A stretch of 36,860 bases of DNA from Betaproteobacteria bacterium (lineage in GTDB: Bacteria > Pseudomonadota > Gammaproteobacteria > Burkholderiales > SG8-39): assembly GCA_947482825.1 (NCBI GenBank), contig CANKMT010000055.1, forward strand, positions 1-36,860. Direction: 5' to 3'. The notes beneath the pieces were generated by a model that saw only the letters and a program-made list of their open reading frames with translations, did no database searches and was not told where the DNA came from. Position numbers and translations under genes: made by a program. Within the stretch, counting starts at the first letter, position 1. Each line of letters starts with the position of its first letter. Positions 15,481 through 22,690 of the stretch are shown here, in pieces.

Positions 15481-16280
15481 ACCGTCTGATCGTCAGGATC
15501 TTCGCCGTTGCGCTGGCTACGCTGGCGCTACTCGCGCCCGGAGCCGTGGGCGCCCAGGATTTCGACCATGGCCACAAAGCGTGGGATGCGCTGCTCAAAA
15601 GGCATGTGGTGCTGCTCCAGGCGGGCAAGGCTTCGCAGGTGCGCTACGCCGGCTTCGCCAGGGACCGCGCCGCGCTCAAGGCCTACCTCGACGCGCTCTC
15701 CAAGGTGCCGGAGGCGCAGTTCAACGGCTGGTCCAGGGGCGAGCGCATGGCCTTCCTCATCAACGCGTATAACGCTTTCACGGTCGAGAAGATCCTCACC
15801 CGCTATCCCAACCTCAAGTCGATCCGCGATTTCGGCACCGTGTTCGGCAATCCTTGGAAAGACAAGTTCTTCACGCTGTTCGGGCGCGAGTCCTATCTGG
15901 ACCAGATCGAGCACGAAACACTGCGCAAACCGGGCGCCTACAACGAGCCCCGCGTGCACTACGCGGTCAATTGCGCGTCTATCGGCTGCCCGATGCTGCG
16001 GGAGGAGGCTTACGTCCCCGAGAAGCTCGAAGCCCAACTCGAGGAACAGACGGTGCGGTTCCTTTCAGATCGTTCGCGCAACCGATTCGCCGCCGGCAAG
16101 CTGGAAATCTCGAAGATCTTCGACTGGTTCAAGGAAGATTTCGGTGTGCGGGAGCAGTATTTCGCGAAGTACGCAAAGCTGCTGGCCGACGCGCCCGAGG
16201 CGCAAAAGCAGATGGCCGAGGGCCGGGCCCCGCTCGCGTTCCTCGATTACGATTGGAGCCTCAACGACGCAACGAAGTGA
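15477..16280 (+). CDS. DUF547 protein, exported
   Basis: The 267-residue protein has a signal peptide (MNRLIVRIFAVALATLALL, cleaved probably after VGA) and a DUF547 domain. Recognisable landmarks are AFLINAYNAFTVEKIL, then HYAVNCASIGCPMLREEAY, the conserved Cys-containing motif of the family, and a late FDWFKEDFG. DUF547 proteins resemble a transglutaminase-like fold with the Cys and His retained, but no reaction is established. The ATG at 15477 overlaps the upstream stop (ATGA) and is preceded by a strong GGAGGAGGGGAGG, which decides this start over one 12 codons earlier. It is a regular companion of TVP38-reductase and ArsS genes, so it is likely a periplasmic part of the same pathway. Confidence 0.88.
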   Translation: MNRLIVRIFAVALATLALLAPGAVGAQDFDHGHKAWDALLKRHVVLLQAGKASQVRYAGFARDRAALKAYLDALSKVPEAQFNGWSRGERMAFLINAYNAFTVEKILTRYPNLKSIRDFGTVFGNPWKDKFFTLFGRESYLDQIEHETLRKPGAYNEPRVHYAVNCASIGCPMLREEAYVPEKLEAQLEEQTVRFLSDRSRNRFAAGKLEISKIFDWFKEDFGVREQYFAKYAKLLADAPEAQKQMAEGRAPLAFLDYDWSLNDATK

Positions 16281-16294
16281 CCTGGGGGCCCGCC

Positions 16295-16972
16295 GTGCGC
16301 CTTTCGATCATCGTCCCGGTGCTGAATGAAGCGGCCGGCATCGTCCCTGCACTCGAGGCGCTCCAGCCGTTGCGCGCGCGCGGGCACGAGGTCGTCGTCG
16401 TCGATGGCGGGAGCACCGATTCCACTTTCGAGCTTGCGCAAGGGCGCGCCGACCGCGTGCTCGCTGCCCCTCGAGGCCGGGCCGTGCAGATGAATGCCGG
16501 CGCTGCTACTGCCGCGGGCGACGCGCTGGTCTTCCTTCACGCCGACACGCGCCTTCCCGATCATGCCGATCGATTGATCATCGACGCGCTTGCAAGGCGC
16601 CGCTGGGGCCGCTTCGACGTGCGTATCGAGTCCGCCCATCCGATGTTGGCCGTGGTGGGAACGATGATGAACTTTCGTTCCCGCCTGACCGGGATCGCGA
16701 CCGGGGATCAGGCAATCTTCGCGACGCGCGCCGCTTTTCATGAGGCAGGAGGGTTTCCGGCAATTGCGCTGATGGAGGACCTGGCCCTTTCGGCGCGTCT
16801 CGGGCGCGGCGGGTCTCCCGCGTGCCTATCCGAGAAGGTGTCGACCTCGGGCCGCCGCTGGGAGCGCAACGGGGTCCTCGCGACGATCCTCCTGATGTGG
16901 CGGCTGAGGCTTGCGTATTTTTTCGGCGCCGACCCGGGGCGTCTGGCGCGCCTTTACGCTCGAGAGGCTTGA
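16295..16972 (+). CDS. TIGR04283-type arsenosugar biosynthesis glycosyltransferase (GT2)
   Basis: The 225-residue protein is a small family 2 glycosyltransferase with a GT-A fold. It begins MRLSIIVPVLNEAAGIV, has VVVVDGGSTDSTFELA (nucleotide-sugar-binding loop), the donor-binding FLHADTRLP (Asp-x-Asp-like), and FHEAGGFPAIALMEDLALSARL, where the acidic ED is the presumed base. These match the rSAM/selenodomain-associated transferase 2 group found with ArsS. It probably transfers a sugar or glycerol unit onto the arsenosugar precursor; this is inferred. Two GTG starts are possible, 16277 (overlapping the DUF547 stop) and 16295; I use 16295 because it matches the family's opening. Confidence 0.87.
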   Translation: MRLSIIVPVLNEAAGIVPALEALQPLRARGHEVVVVDGGSTDSTFELAQGRADRVLAAPRGRAVQMNAGAATAAGDALVFLHADTRLPDHADRLIIDALARRRWGRFDVRIESAHPMLAVVGTMMNFRSRLTGIATGDQAIFATRAAFHEAGGFPAIALMEDLALSARLGRGGSPACLSEKVSTSGRRWERNGVLATILLMWRLRLAYFFGADPGRLARLYAREA

Positions 16973-16976
16973 ACGG

Positions 16977-17600
16977 GTGCGCCGTGCGTCAGCCCTCGTC
17001 GTCGTTTTCGCCAAGGCGCCCCAGGCGGGCCGGGTAAAGACGCGGCTGGCCGCGAAGATCGGCGCAGAAGGCGCGGCGCATCTTCACGGCCTGCTGGTCG
17101 AGCGAACGCTTGCCACGGTGCTCCGGAGCGGTTGCGGCGTTGTCGAACTTCACGGCTCGCCCGGGGACCACACGGCACTGCGGGCGATTGCGCGGCATTA
17201 CGGAGTGATCCTGCGCAGGCAGTCGGGGGGCGATATCGGCCAGAGGATGGCGCGAGCGTTCCGTGTCGGCTTGCGCAGGCATCGCCGCATGGTCCTGGTC
17301 GGCACCGACTGCCCGCCGCTGGCTGCACAGGACGTTCGCAATGCGTTGCGCTTGCTGCAAAGCTGCGACGCGGTGCTCGCGCCGGCCGAGGACGGCGGCT
17401 ATCCCCTGATCGGCCTGTCGCGCAGTTCGCCGCGCGTCTTCGAAGGCATCGCATGGAGCACGCCGTCGGTGATGCGGCAGACCCGTGCGGCATTGGCCGC
17501 GCTCGGTTGGCGCTGGCGGGAGTTGCGCGCGCTCTGGGACGTCGATCGGCCGGAGGACCTGGAGAGGCTTCGCGCTTCGGGGCTCATGCATCGGCGCTGA
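16977..17600 (+). CDS. TIGR04282-type arsenosugar biosynthesis glycosyltransferase (DUF2064/CofC-like)
   Basis: The 207-residue product has a nucleotidyltransferase-like GT-A fold of the DUF2064 family: ALVVVFAKAPQAGRVKTRLA at the N terminus (Lys and Arg near the nucleotide site), GDIGQRMARAF, VLVGTDCPPLAAQDV with the metal-binding TDCP, and VLAPAEDGGYPLIGL. The family is the rSAM/selenodomain-associated transferase 1 regularly paired with the preceding GT2. The start is a GTG 4 bp after the previous stop, giving VRRASALVVVFAK; upstream in-frame codons overlap the previous gene. It closes the operon. A GC-rich hairpin (17626-17641) follows, without a T run, and might act in termination. Confidence 0.88.
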   Translation: MRRASALVVVFAKAPQAGRVKTRLAAKIGAEGAAHLHGLLVERTLATVLRSGCGVVELHGSPGDHTALRAIARHYGVILRRQSGGDIGQRMARAFRVGLRRHRRMVLVGTDCPPLAAQDVRNALRLLQSCDAVLAPAEDGGYPLIGLSRSSPRVFEGIAWSTPSVMRQTRAALAALGWRWRELRALWDVDRPEDLERLRASGLMHRR

Positions 17601-17781
17601 ACCTGCGCCGAGCTCTCGTTCTTCGGGGACCCCGCGGTCCCGGCAATGCACGATCCAGGCGCGCCCGAAGGGTGCGGCGTACCAGCGTCGTGCGGCCGCG
17701 GAGTCGTCCTGCCCCCATGGAATGCCTTGCCGGCGTGGCGGTATTCCGTCTCCGCATTTCCAGTGTCATTGCGAAACCCCA

Positions 17782-17790
17782 TGTTACACT
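17782..17790 (+). promoter_or_regulatory. Possible extended -10 promoter for the tct operon
   Basis: TGTTACACT has the TGnTAnnnT form of an extended -10 element and lies 75 bp before the tctB start in a 264-bp gap that holds no other recognisable gene. No -35 hexamer is obvious. Confidence 0.3.
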
Positions 17791-17864
17791 TCGGCGCCTA
17801 TTTTTGCCGGAGGCCGGCGCAAAGCTAGAAGCTGGTCGTGGCGTCATGGATTTGGAGGAGAGAC

Positions 17865-18317
17865 ATGAAGATTAAGAGTCCCAAGGACTTTTGGGCAGGG
17901 CTGATGTTCATCGCTTTCGGCCTGTTTTTCCTTTTCGTTGCACGCAATTACCAAATGGGAAGCGCCGTGCGCATGGGGCCGGCATATTTCCCGACCGTGC
18001 TGGGCGGAATGATGGCGGTGCTCGGAGGGATCGTTTTCCTCCAGTCGCTTGTCTTCGCGGGGCCAAAGATCCCGAAGATGTCGTTCAAGCCGATCTTCTT
18101 CATCTCGCTCGCCTTGATTCTGTTCGGCTACCTGCTCAAGCCGCTCGGGTTCATCCTGGCTCTGGTGATAATGATCTTCGTGTCCGCTTTCGGCGGTCAT
18201 GAGTTCAGAGCCAAGGAAGTGACGATCCTTGCGGTCCTCCTCATCATCTTCTCCGTGCTGGTGTTCGTGAAGGGCCTGACATTGCCCTTCCCGCTCTGGC
18301 CGGCCTTCATGAGCTAA
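17865..18317 (+). CDS. tctB: Tripartite tricarboxylate transporter, small membrane subunit TctB
   Basis: The 150-residue protein has the four-helix plan of TctB: FWAGLMFIAFGLFFLFVARNY near the N terminus, YFPTVLGGMMAVLGGIVFLQSL, PIFFISLALILFGYLLKPLGFILALVIMIF, and VTILAVLLIIFSVLVFVKG. The GSAVRMGPAYFPTVLG loop is the family signature. TctB forms the membrane complex with TctA and takes substrate from a Bug-type periplasmic receptor, driven by an ion gradient. I chose the ATG at 17865 because GGAGGAG sits 4 bp upstream. It is followed after 10 bp by tctA. The substrate (a carboxylate such as citrate or another organic acid) cannot be read from sequence. Confidence 0.9.
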   Translation: MKIKSPKDFWAGLMFIAFGLFFLFVARNYQMGSAVRMGPAYFPTVLGGMMAVLGGIVFLQSLVFAGPKIPKMSFKPIFFISLALILFGYLLKPLGFILALVIMIFVSAFGGHEFRAKEVTILAVLLIIFSVLVFVKGLTLPFPLWPAFMS

Positions 18318-18327
18318 GGGGACCGCC

Positions 18328-19836
18328 ATGGACATGACAATTTTCAGCAATCTCGCGCTCGGCTTCGGCGTTGCGCTCACCCCGATCAACTTGCTTTACT
18401 GCCTGATCGGCGTGCTCCTGGGTACCCTCATCGGCGTGCTGCCCGGCATCGGCCCGGTCGCCACGATCGCGATGCTCCTGCCGGTCACGTTCAGTTTGTC
18501 GCCGATCACGGCGCTCATCATGCTGGCCGGCATCTACTACGGCGCGCAGTACGGCGGCTCGACCTCGGCGATCCTCGTCAATCTGCCCGGCGAATCCTCT
18601 TCGGTCGTCACCTGTCTCGACGGCTACCAGATGGCAAGGCAGGGCCGGGCCGGCGTCGCTCTCGCAACCGCGGCGATGGGTTCGTTCTTCGCCGGCTGCG
18701 TGGCCACCCTGATCGTCGCGATGTTCGCGCCGCCCCTGGCCGAAGTGGCCTTGAAGTTCGGGCCTTCTGAGTACTTCTCGCTGATGGTGCTCGGCCTGGT
18801 CGCGGCGGTGGTGCTGGCGCACGGCTCGGTGCTCAAGGCTGTCGCCATGGTGCTCCTCGGCCTGCTGCTGGGCCTCGTGGGGACGGACGTGAACTCCGGC
18901 GTGCTGCGATTCGCGTTCGGCATTTCCGAGCTGGCCGACGGCATCGGCTTCGTGACCGTCGCGATGGGCCTGTTCGGCATTGCGGAGATCATCAGCAACC
19001 TCGAATTGAAGGACGAGCGCGAGGTGTTCACCAACAAGGTGACCAACATGTGGCCGACCAAGGAGGACTGGAAGCGCATGTGGAAGCCGATCCTGCGCGG
19101 CACGTTCCTCGGTTCGGCGCTCGGGATTCTGCCCGGTGGCGGCGCGTTGCTCGCTTCGTTCGGCGCCTATACGCTGGAGAAGAAAGTCTCCAAGTACGGC
19201 CATGAGTTCGGCAAGGGCGCGATCGAAGGCGTGGCCGCCCCAGAGGCCGCCAACAACGCCGGCGCGCAGACCTCGTTCATCCCGCTGCTCACGCTGGGCA
19301 TCCCGTCCAACGCGGTCATGGCGCTCATGATCGGCGCGATGATGATCCAGGGTATCGCCCCGGGTCCGCAGGTGATGACCGAGAAGCCGCAGCTCTTCTG
19401 GGGCATGATCGCCTCGATGTGGGTCGGCAACCTCATGCTGGTCGTGCTGAACCTGCCGATGATCGGCCTCTGGATCAAGCTGCTCACGGTCCCCTACCGC
19501 ATCCTGTACCCGTCGATCGTGGTGTTCATGGCGATCGGCGTGTACAGCCTGTCGAACAACCCGTTCGATGTGCTGCTCATGATGATCTTCGGGCTGCTGG
19601 GCTATATCTTCGTGAAGCTCGAGTGCGAGCCGGCGCCTTTGCTGCTCGGCTTCATCCTCGGGCCCCTCATGGAAGAGAACCTTCGGCGCGCGATGCTGCT
19701 GTCGCGCGGCGACCCGATCGTGTTCTTCACCAAGCCGATCAGCGCCGGATTCCTGATCGCTTCGATCGTGCTGCTGATCATCCTGCTCCTGCCGAACATC
19801 CGGAAGAAGCGCGAAGAGGCGTTCGTCGAAGGCTAG
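18328..19836 (+). CDS. tctA: Tripartite tricarboxylate transporter, large membrane subunit TctA
   Basis: The 502-residue polytopic protein carries both TctA repeats: GVLLGTLIGVLPGIGPVATIAMLLPVTF and the segment YYGAQYGGSTSAILVNLPGESSSVVTCLDGYQMA in the first half, and RGTFLGSALGILPGGGALLASFGAY with GAIEGVAAPEAANNAGAQTSFIPLLTLGIPSNAVMA in the second. These glycine/proline-rich segments form the transport core in the family. The length is typical for TctA. It lies 10 bp after tctB and is followed by a perfect intrinsic terminator before the receptor gene. Confidence 0.96.
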   Translation: MDMTIFSNLALGFGVALTPINLLYCLIGVLLGTLIGVLPGIGPVATIAMLLPVTFSLSPITALIMLAGIYYGAQYGGSTSAILVNLPGESSSVVTCLDGYQMARQGRAGVALATAAMGSFFAGCVATLIVAMFAPPLAEVALKFGPSEYFSLMVLGLVAAVVLAHGSVLKAVAMVLLGLLLGLVGTDVNSGVLRFAFGISELADGIGFVTVAMGLFGIAEIISNLELKDEREVFTNKVTNMWPTKEDWKRMWKPILRGTFLGSALGILPGGGALLASFGAYTLEKKVSKYGHEFGKGAIEGVAAPEAANNAGAQTSFIPLLTLGIPSNAVMALMIGAMMIQGIAPGPQVMTEKPQLFWGMIASMWVGNLMLVVLNLPMIGLWIKLLTVPYRILYPSIVVFMAIGVYSLSNNPFDVLLMMIFGLLGYIFVKLECEPAPLLLGFILGPLMEENLRRAMLLSRGDPIVFFTKPISAGFLIASIVLLIILLLPNIRKKREEAFVEG

Positions 19837-19852
19837 CGGGAACGGGTTCCGC

Positions 19853-19884
19853 AAAGGGCGCGCTTCGGCGCGCCCTTTGTTTTT
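19853..19884 (+). terminator. Strong intrinsic terminator between tctA and the Bug receptor gene
   Basis: AAAGGGCGCGC (19853-19863) pairs perfectly with GCGCGCCCTTT (19868-19878) around a TTCG tetraloop, followed by GTTTTT. The stem is 11 bp. It ends 16 bp before the next start codon, leaving no room for a promoter between them. Confidence 0.9.
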
Positions 19885-19900
19885 CAGAAGGAGGGAAGCA

Positions 19901-20857
19901 ATGAAACGCCTGGTCGTCCTGCTGGCGATGCTCGTCCATGCGGCCGGCGCGAACGCGCAGTGGCCCGCCAAGCCCGTCCGGCTCATCTGCCCCTACCCGG
20001 GCGGCCCGGTGGACATCTCCTCGCGCGTGATCGCCCAGCAGCTGCAGGAGGCCCTTGGGCAGCCGGTACTGGTGGAGACCAAGCCCGGCGCCGGCGGCGT
20101 GATCGCCGCGGACTACGTCGCGAAGAGCCCGGGCGACGGTTACACGTTGCTGATGGGCGCGATCGCCACGCATGCGATCAACCCCGCCCTCATGCCCAAC
20201 CTTCCCTATGACCCGATCAGGGATTTTCGCCATGTCGCGCTGGTCGTGCAGGTGCCGAACGTGCTGATCGTCAACAGCGACCTTCCGGCCAAGAATGTCG
20301 GCGAGCTGATCGCGCTGGCGAAGTCACGCCCGGGCAAGCTCGATTTCGGCTCGGGCTCGACCGGCTCGACCGGCCACCTCGCCGGCGAGTTATTCAAGCA
20401 GATGACCGGCACCTACATGGTCCACATCCCCTACAAGGCCTCGGCGCCGGCCGTGTTGGACCTCATGTCCGGGCGCCTGCACCTGATTTTCGACAACCTC
20501 GCCAGTTCGCTGCCGAACATCAAGGCCGGCAAGGTGCGCGCGCTCGCCGTGACCACAGCGAAACGCACCAACTTCCTTCCCCAGCTGCCGACGCTGGACG
20601 AGTCGGGGCTCAAGGGGTTCAACATGACCACGTGGTGGGGCGTGATGGTGCCGGCCAAGACGCCCAACGAGGTGGTGAACCGCCTGTCGACCGAGATCGT
20701 CCGGGCGCTCGAAACGCCGGACATCAGGGAAAGGATGCTTGCCATGGGCTCTGAGACGCCTTCGGTGCGCACGCCCGAGGCGTTCAGCGCCTTCATCGAA
20801 TCCGAGAAGGCGCTGTACGCGAAGCTCGTGAAGGTCTCGGGGGCCAAGCCCGACTAG
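19901..20857 (+). CDS. tctC: Bug/TctC-family periplasmic substrate-binding receptor
   Basis: The 318-residue protein has a signal peptide (MKRLVVLLAMLVHAAGANA-QW) and the Bug fold: WPAKPVRLICPYPGGPVDISSRVIAQQL, GQPVLVETKPGAGGVIAADYVAKSPGDGYTLLMG, then PGKLDFGSGSTGSTGHLAGELF and HIPYKASAPAVLDLMSGR. These loops bind the carboxylate in characterised Bug proteins. As the gene follows tctBA it is presumably the receptor of that transporter. The ATG at 19901 lies 6 bp after GGAGGG; the upstream in-frame codons overlap the terminator. Expression must come from read-through of that terminator or from a promoter inside tctA. Confidence 0.94.
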   Translation: MKRLVVLLAMLVHAAGANAQWPAKPVRLICPYPGGPVDISSRVIAQQLQEALGQPVLVETKPGAGGVIAADYVAKSPGDGYTLLMGAIATHAINPALMPNLPYDPIRDFRHVALVVQVPNVLIVNSDLPAKNVGELIALAKSRPGKLDFGSGSTGSTGHLAGELFKQMTGTYMVHIPYKASAPAVLDLMSGRLHLIFDNLASSLPNIKAGKVRALAVTTAKRTNFLPQLPTLDESGLKGFNMTTWWGVMVPAKTPNEVVNRLSTEIVRALETPDIRERMLAMGSETPSVRTPEAFSAFIESEKALYAKLVKVSGAKPD

Positions 20858-20883
20858 GCTGCGCTATACCAATACTGGAATAC

Positions 20884-20910
20884 AGACTGGCACACAAGCC
20901 TCGCCAGTCT
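20884..20910. terminator. Hairpin between the convergent tctC and RidA-family genes
   Basis: AGACTGGC (20884-20891) pairs with GCCAGTCT (20903-20910), an 8-bp perfect stem with an 11-base loop. Neither strand shows a T run after it, so it is only a possible bidirectional terminator. Confidence 0.4.
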
Positions 20911-20938
20911 TGAATCTATGCAAACAAAAGTCGGGGAT

Positions 20939-21325
20939 TCAGAGCGCGGCAATGGTCTGCACTTCGACCAGGAACTGTTCCTGGACGAGGCGATCGACGA
21001 TCAGCAGGGTGTTCGGCGGGTACTTGCCATCCGGAAACAGCCGCGGGAATTCGCGCAGCCGCCAGGCCATGAATTTCGGGATGTCCTGTGAGTGCACGAG
21101 GTAGGTGGTGAGCTGCGCTACGCTCGCCCAGCCGGCGCCTGCCGACTTCAGCGCCGCCTCGATGCAGTTGAACACGCCGGTGCACTGGGTGTCGAAGTCC
21201 TCGCCGGGTGCGAGCATGCCGGCGATATAGAGCGTTTCCGAGGCCCCTTTTACCCGCGTCATGTGCGAATACTGGCCGAGCGGGGCGCCGAGGCTTTCGA
21301 CATTGGATCGTTTGATTTCCACCAT
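20939..21325 (-). CDS. RidA/YjgF/YER057c-family protein
   Basis: The 128-residue protein has the trimeric RidA-like fold: LGQYSHMTRVKGASETLYIAGML at the N terminus, DTQCTGVFNCIEAALKSAGAGWASVAQLTTYL in the middle, and the C-terminal PPNTLLIVDRLVQEQFLVEVQTIAAL. The conserved Arg of imine deaminases (consensus RxxxxV near 105) corresponds to the DRLVQEQFLVEV region, where Arg is in a slightly different context, so 2-iminopropanoate deaminase activity is uncertain. RidA relatives also handle other imines or bind ligands. The start has AAGGAAAG at 6 bp. It is the last gene of a minus-strand group, 23 bp after the receiver-domain gene. Confidence 0.87.
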   Translation of the reverse strand: MVEIKRSNVESLGAPLGQYSHMTRVKGASETLYIAGMLAPGEDFDTQCTGVFNCIEAALKSAGAGWASVAQLTTYLVHSQDIPKFMAWRLREFPRLFPDGKYPPNTLLIVDRLVQEQFLVEVQTIAAL

Positions 21326-21348
21326 CTTCTTTCCTTTCTTTACGGGAT

Positions 21349-21759
21349 TCAGGTGCGCGGCCTGCTGCGACCGGCGATCTGCGCCTTGATCGTCGAGGCA
21401 AGCGTGTTTCTCTCAACGGGCTTGATGATATAGGCGGTTGCGCCCGCTTTCATGCACCGATCGATCATCTCGGGTTCCGAGAGCATCGACACGATGATGA
21501 TCGGCGTGGCCAGGTTGGGCGAGTTGGCGCGCAGTTCCTTCAGCACGCCCAAGCCGCCGATGCCAGGCATCATGAGGTCGAGCAGGATCGCATCGTAGGC
21601 AAAGCTCCCGCCCAGGCGCAGCGCCTGCTCGCAGGTTCCCGCGAGCATGACCTCGACCTCCAGATCGTTGGTGACGATGCGGGCAATCAGCAGTCGCGTG
21701 CCCTCCTCGTCGTCGACGATCAGCATCCGGTGCCGCGAGGCCTGCTTGATGTCGTTCAT
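21349..21759 (-). CDS. Stand-alone response regulator receiver protein (CheY-like)
   Basis: The 136-residue protein is a single receiver domain: acidic pair at the end of MLIVDDEEG (Asp16, Asp17), phosphoacceptor Asp61 in DAILLDLMMPGIGGL, Ser in IIIVSMLSE and the conserved Lys in AYIIKPVER. There is no DNA-binding or enzymatic output domain, so it must act by protein contact. No histidine kinase gene is nearby. Its ATG overlaps the stop of the upstream HAD hydrolase gene (ATGA), implying coupled translation. What it regulates cannot be told from the window. Confidence 0.92.
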   Translation of the reverse strand: MNDIKQASRHRMLIVDDEEGTRLLIARIVTNDLEVEVMLAGTCEQALRLGGSFAYDAILLDLMMPGIGGLGVLKELRANSPNLATPIIIVSMLSEPEMIDRCMKAGATAYIIKPVERNTLASTIKAQIAGRSRPRT

Positions 21760-22475
21760 GGCCCGAGGCGCCGCGCGAGGTCGAGGAAATCGTCTGCGTT
21801 GATGTCGAAGGCGCGCTCCGCCTTCAGGTCCGTCTTGATGCCGGCGCCGTGCTCGAGCGGCCTGCGCACGAACGCGGTCGCGAGGCCGCACGCCTTGGCG
21901 GCCATCAGGTCGCTCTTGTGGGCGGCGACCATCATCACCTCGGCGGGGTCGAGGGACAGCAGTTCGCAGGCGCCGAGATAAGTCTCGGGGTCGGGTTTGT
22001 AGTGGTGGAAGATCTCGCCGGAGAAGATCACGTCCCAGGGCAGGCCGCCGGACTTCGCCATGTTCGCCAGCAGCGAGACGTTGCCATTGGAAAGCGTGCC
22101 GATGATGCGCGACTTCTTCAACGCCTTGAGCCCGGCGCGCGCATCCGGCCAGGGAGCGAGGCGATGCCAGACCCGGTTGAGGTGGTCGATCTCGGCCGCC
22201 TTCAAGCCCCGCACGCCGAACTTCACCAGCAGGTCGTCTAGGATCATGCGGTGCAGGGCGTCGATCTTGGTCCAGCCGAGTTCGCCCGAGCGCACGCGCG
22301 CCATGGCCGGCTGGTAGCCGGCACGCCAGGCGTCGGCGAACGCAGCCGGATCGAGGTCGAGCTTTTTCGCACGGGCGAGCGTCCCGGTCTCGCGGATGAT
22401 CGAGCCGCGCCAGTCGACCACGGTCCCGAACACGTCGAATATGAGGGCTTTGACCGGAGCGAACTTGCCGCGCAT
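21756..22475 (-). CDS. HAD-superfamily hydrolase, haloacid dehalogenase type II-like
   Basis: The 239-residue protein has HAD motif I as FDVFGTVVDWRGS (nucleophile Asp14), motif II in GTLSNGN, motif III Lys in HHYKPDPETYLGA, and motif IV in MMVAAHKSDLMAAKACGL. This order and the FDVFGT signature fit the L-2-haloacid dehalogenase (type II) group, which hydrolyses short-chain 2-haloacids. However, the motif IV region (AAHKSDL) differs from the SSNxxD of characterised dehalogenases, so phosphatase or other activity is possible. The ATG at 22475 is 33 bp after a candidate -10. Downstream it is coupled to a receiver-domain gene. Confidence 0.85.
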   Translation of the reverse strand: MRGKFAPVKALIFDVFGTVVDWRGSIIRETGTLARAKKLDLDPAAFADAWRAGYQPAMARVRSGELGWTKIDALHRMILDDLLVKFGVRGLKAAEIDHLNRVWHRLAPWPDARAGLKALKKSRIIGTLSNGNVSLLANMAKSGGLPWDVIFSGEIFHHYKPDPETYLGACELLSLDPAEVMMVAAHKSDLMAAKACGLATAFVRRPLEHGAGIKTDLKAERAFDINADDFLDLARRLGP

Positions 22476-22507
22476 GTGGATGGTGCCCGACTGCCTGAGG
22501 AGCCCGT

Positions 22508-22513
22508 ATTGTA
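22508..22513 (-). promoter_or_regulatory. Possible -10 element for the HAD-receiver-RidA group
   Basis: On the minus strand TACAAT lies 33 bp before the HAD hydrolase start. No good -35 is found at the expected distance. Confidence 0.3.
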
Positions 22514-22526
22514 CGTCCAGCCCTAT

Positions 22527-22690
22527 TTACTGGAGCTGGATCGTCCCGCCGATGCTGACCTGGATCATCGATGCGCCAGGTTCGACCGAAGGCGGTGCGC
22601 CCGCCGCCGCCACGTTCGGCTGAGTAGAGGCGCGGCTGCATGCGCCAAGCAGTGCGGCGAGGTCGTCCGGGGGGTCTTCACGGCCATGGG
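22527..22690 (-). pseudogene. Possible degraded small lipoprotein gene
   Basis: Between the adenosyltransferase and HAD genes a minus-strand frame reads LAALLGACSRASTQPN, ending GGTIQLQ and a TAA at 22527. LLGAC resembles a lipoprotein cleavage box and the following Ala/Pro-rich segment has high GC in third positions, as real genes here do. No suitable start codon is in the same frame; an ATG followed by a basic MAVKTP-like start lies in another frame just upstream, across a run of six C. A frameshift or a noncoding remnant would both explain this. The stretch 22476-22690 has no other recognisable gene. Confidence 0.3.

Noticed and set aside
17626..17641. GGGACC/GGTCCC hairpin after the ArsS operon as a terminator
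   Set aside because: The stem is only 6 bp and no T run follows, so it is mentioned but not called.
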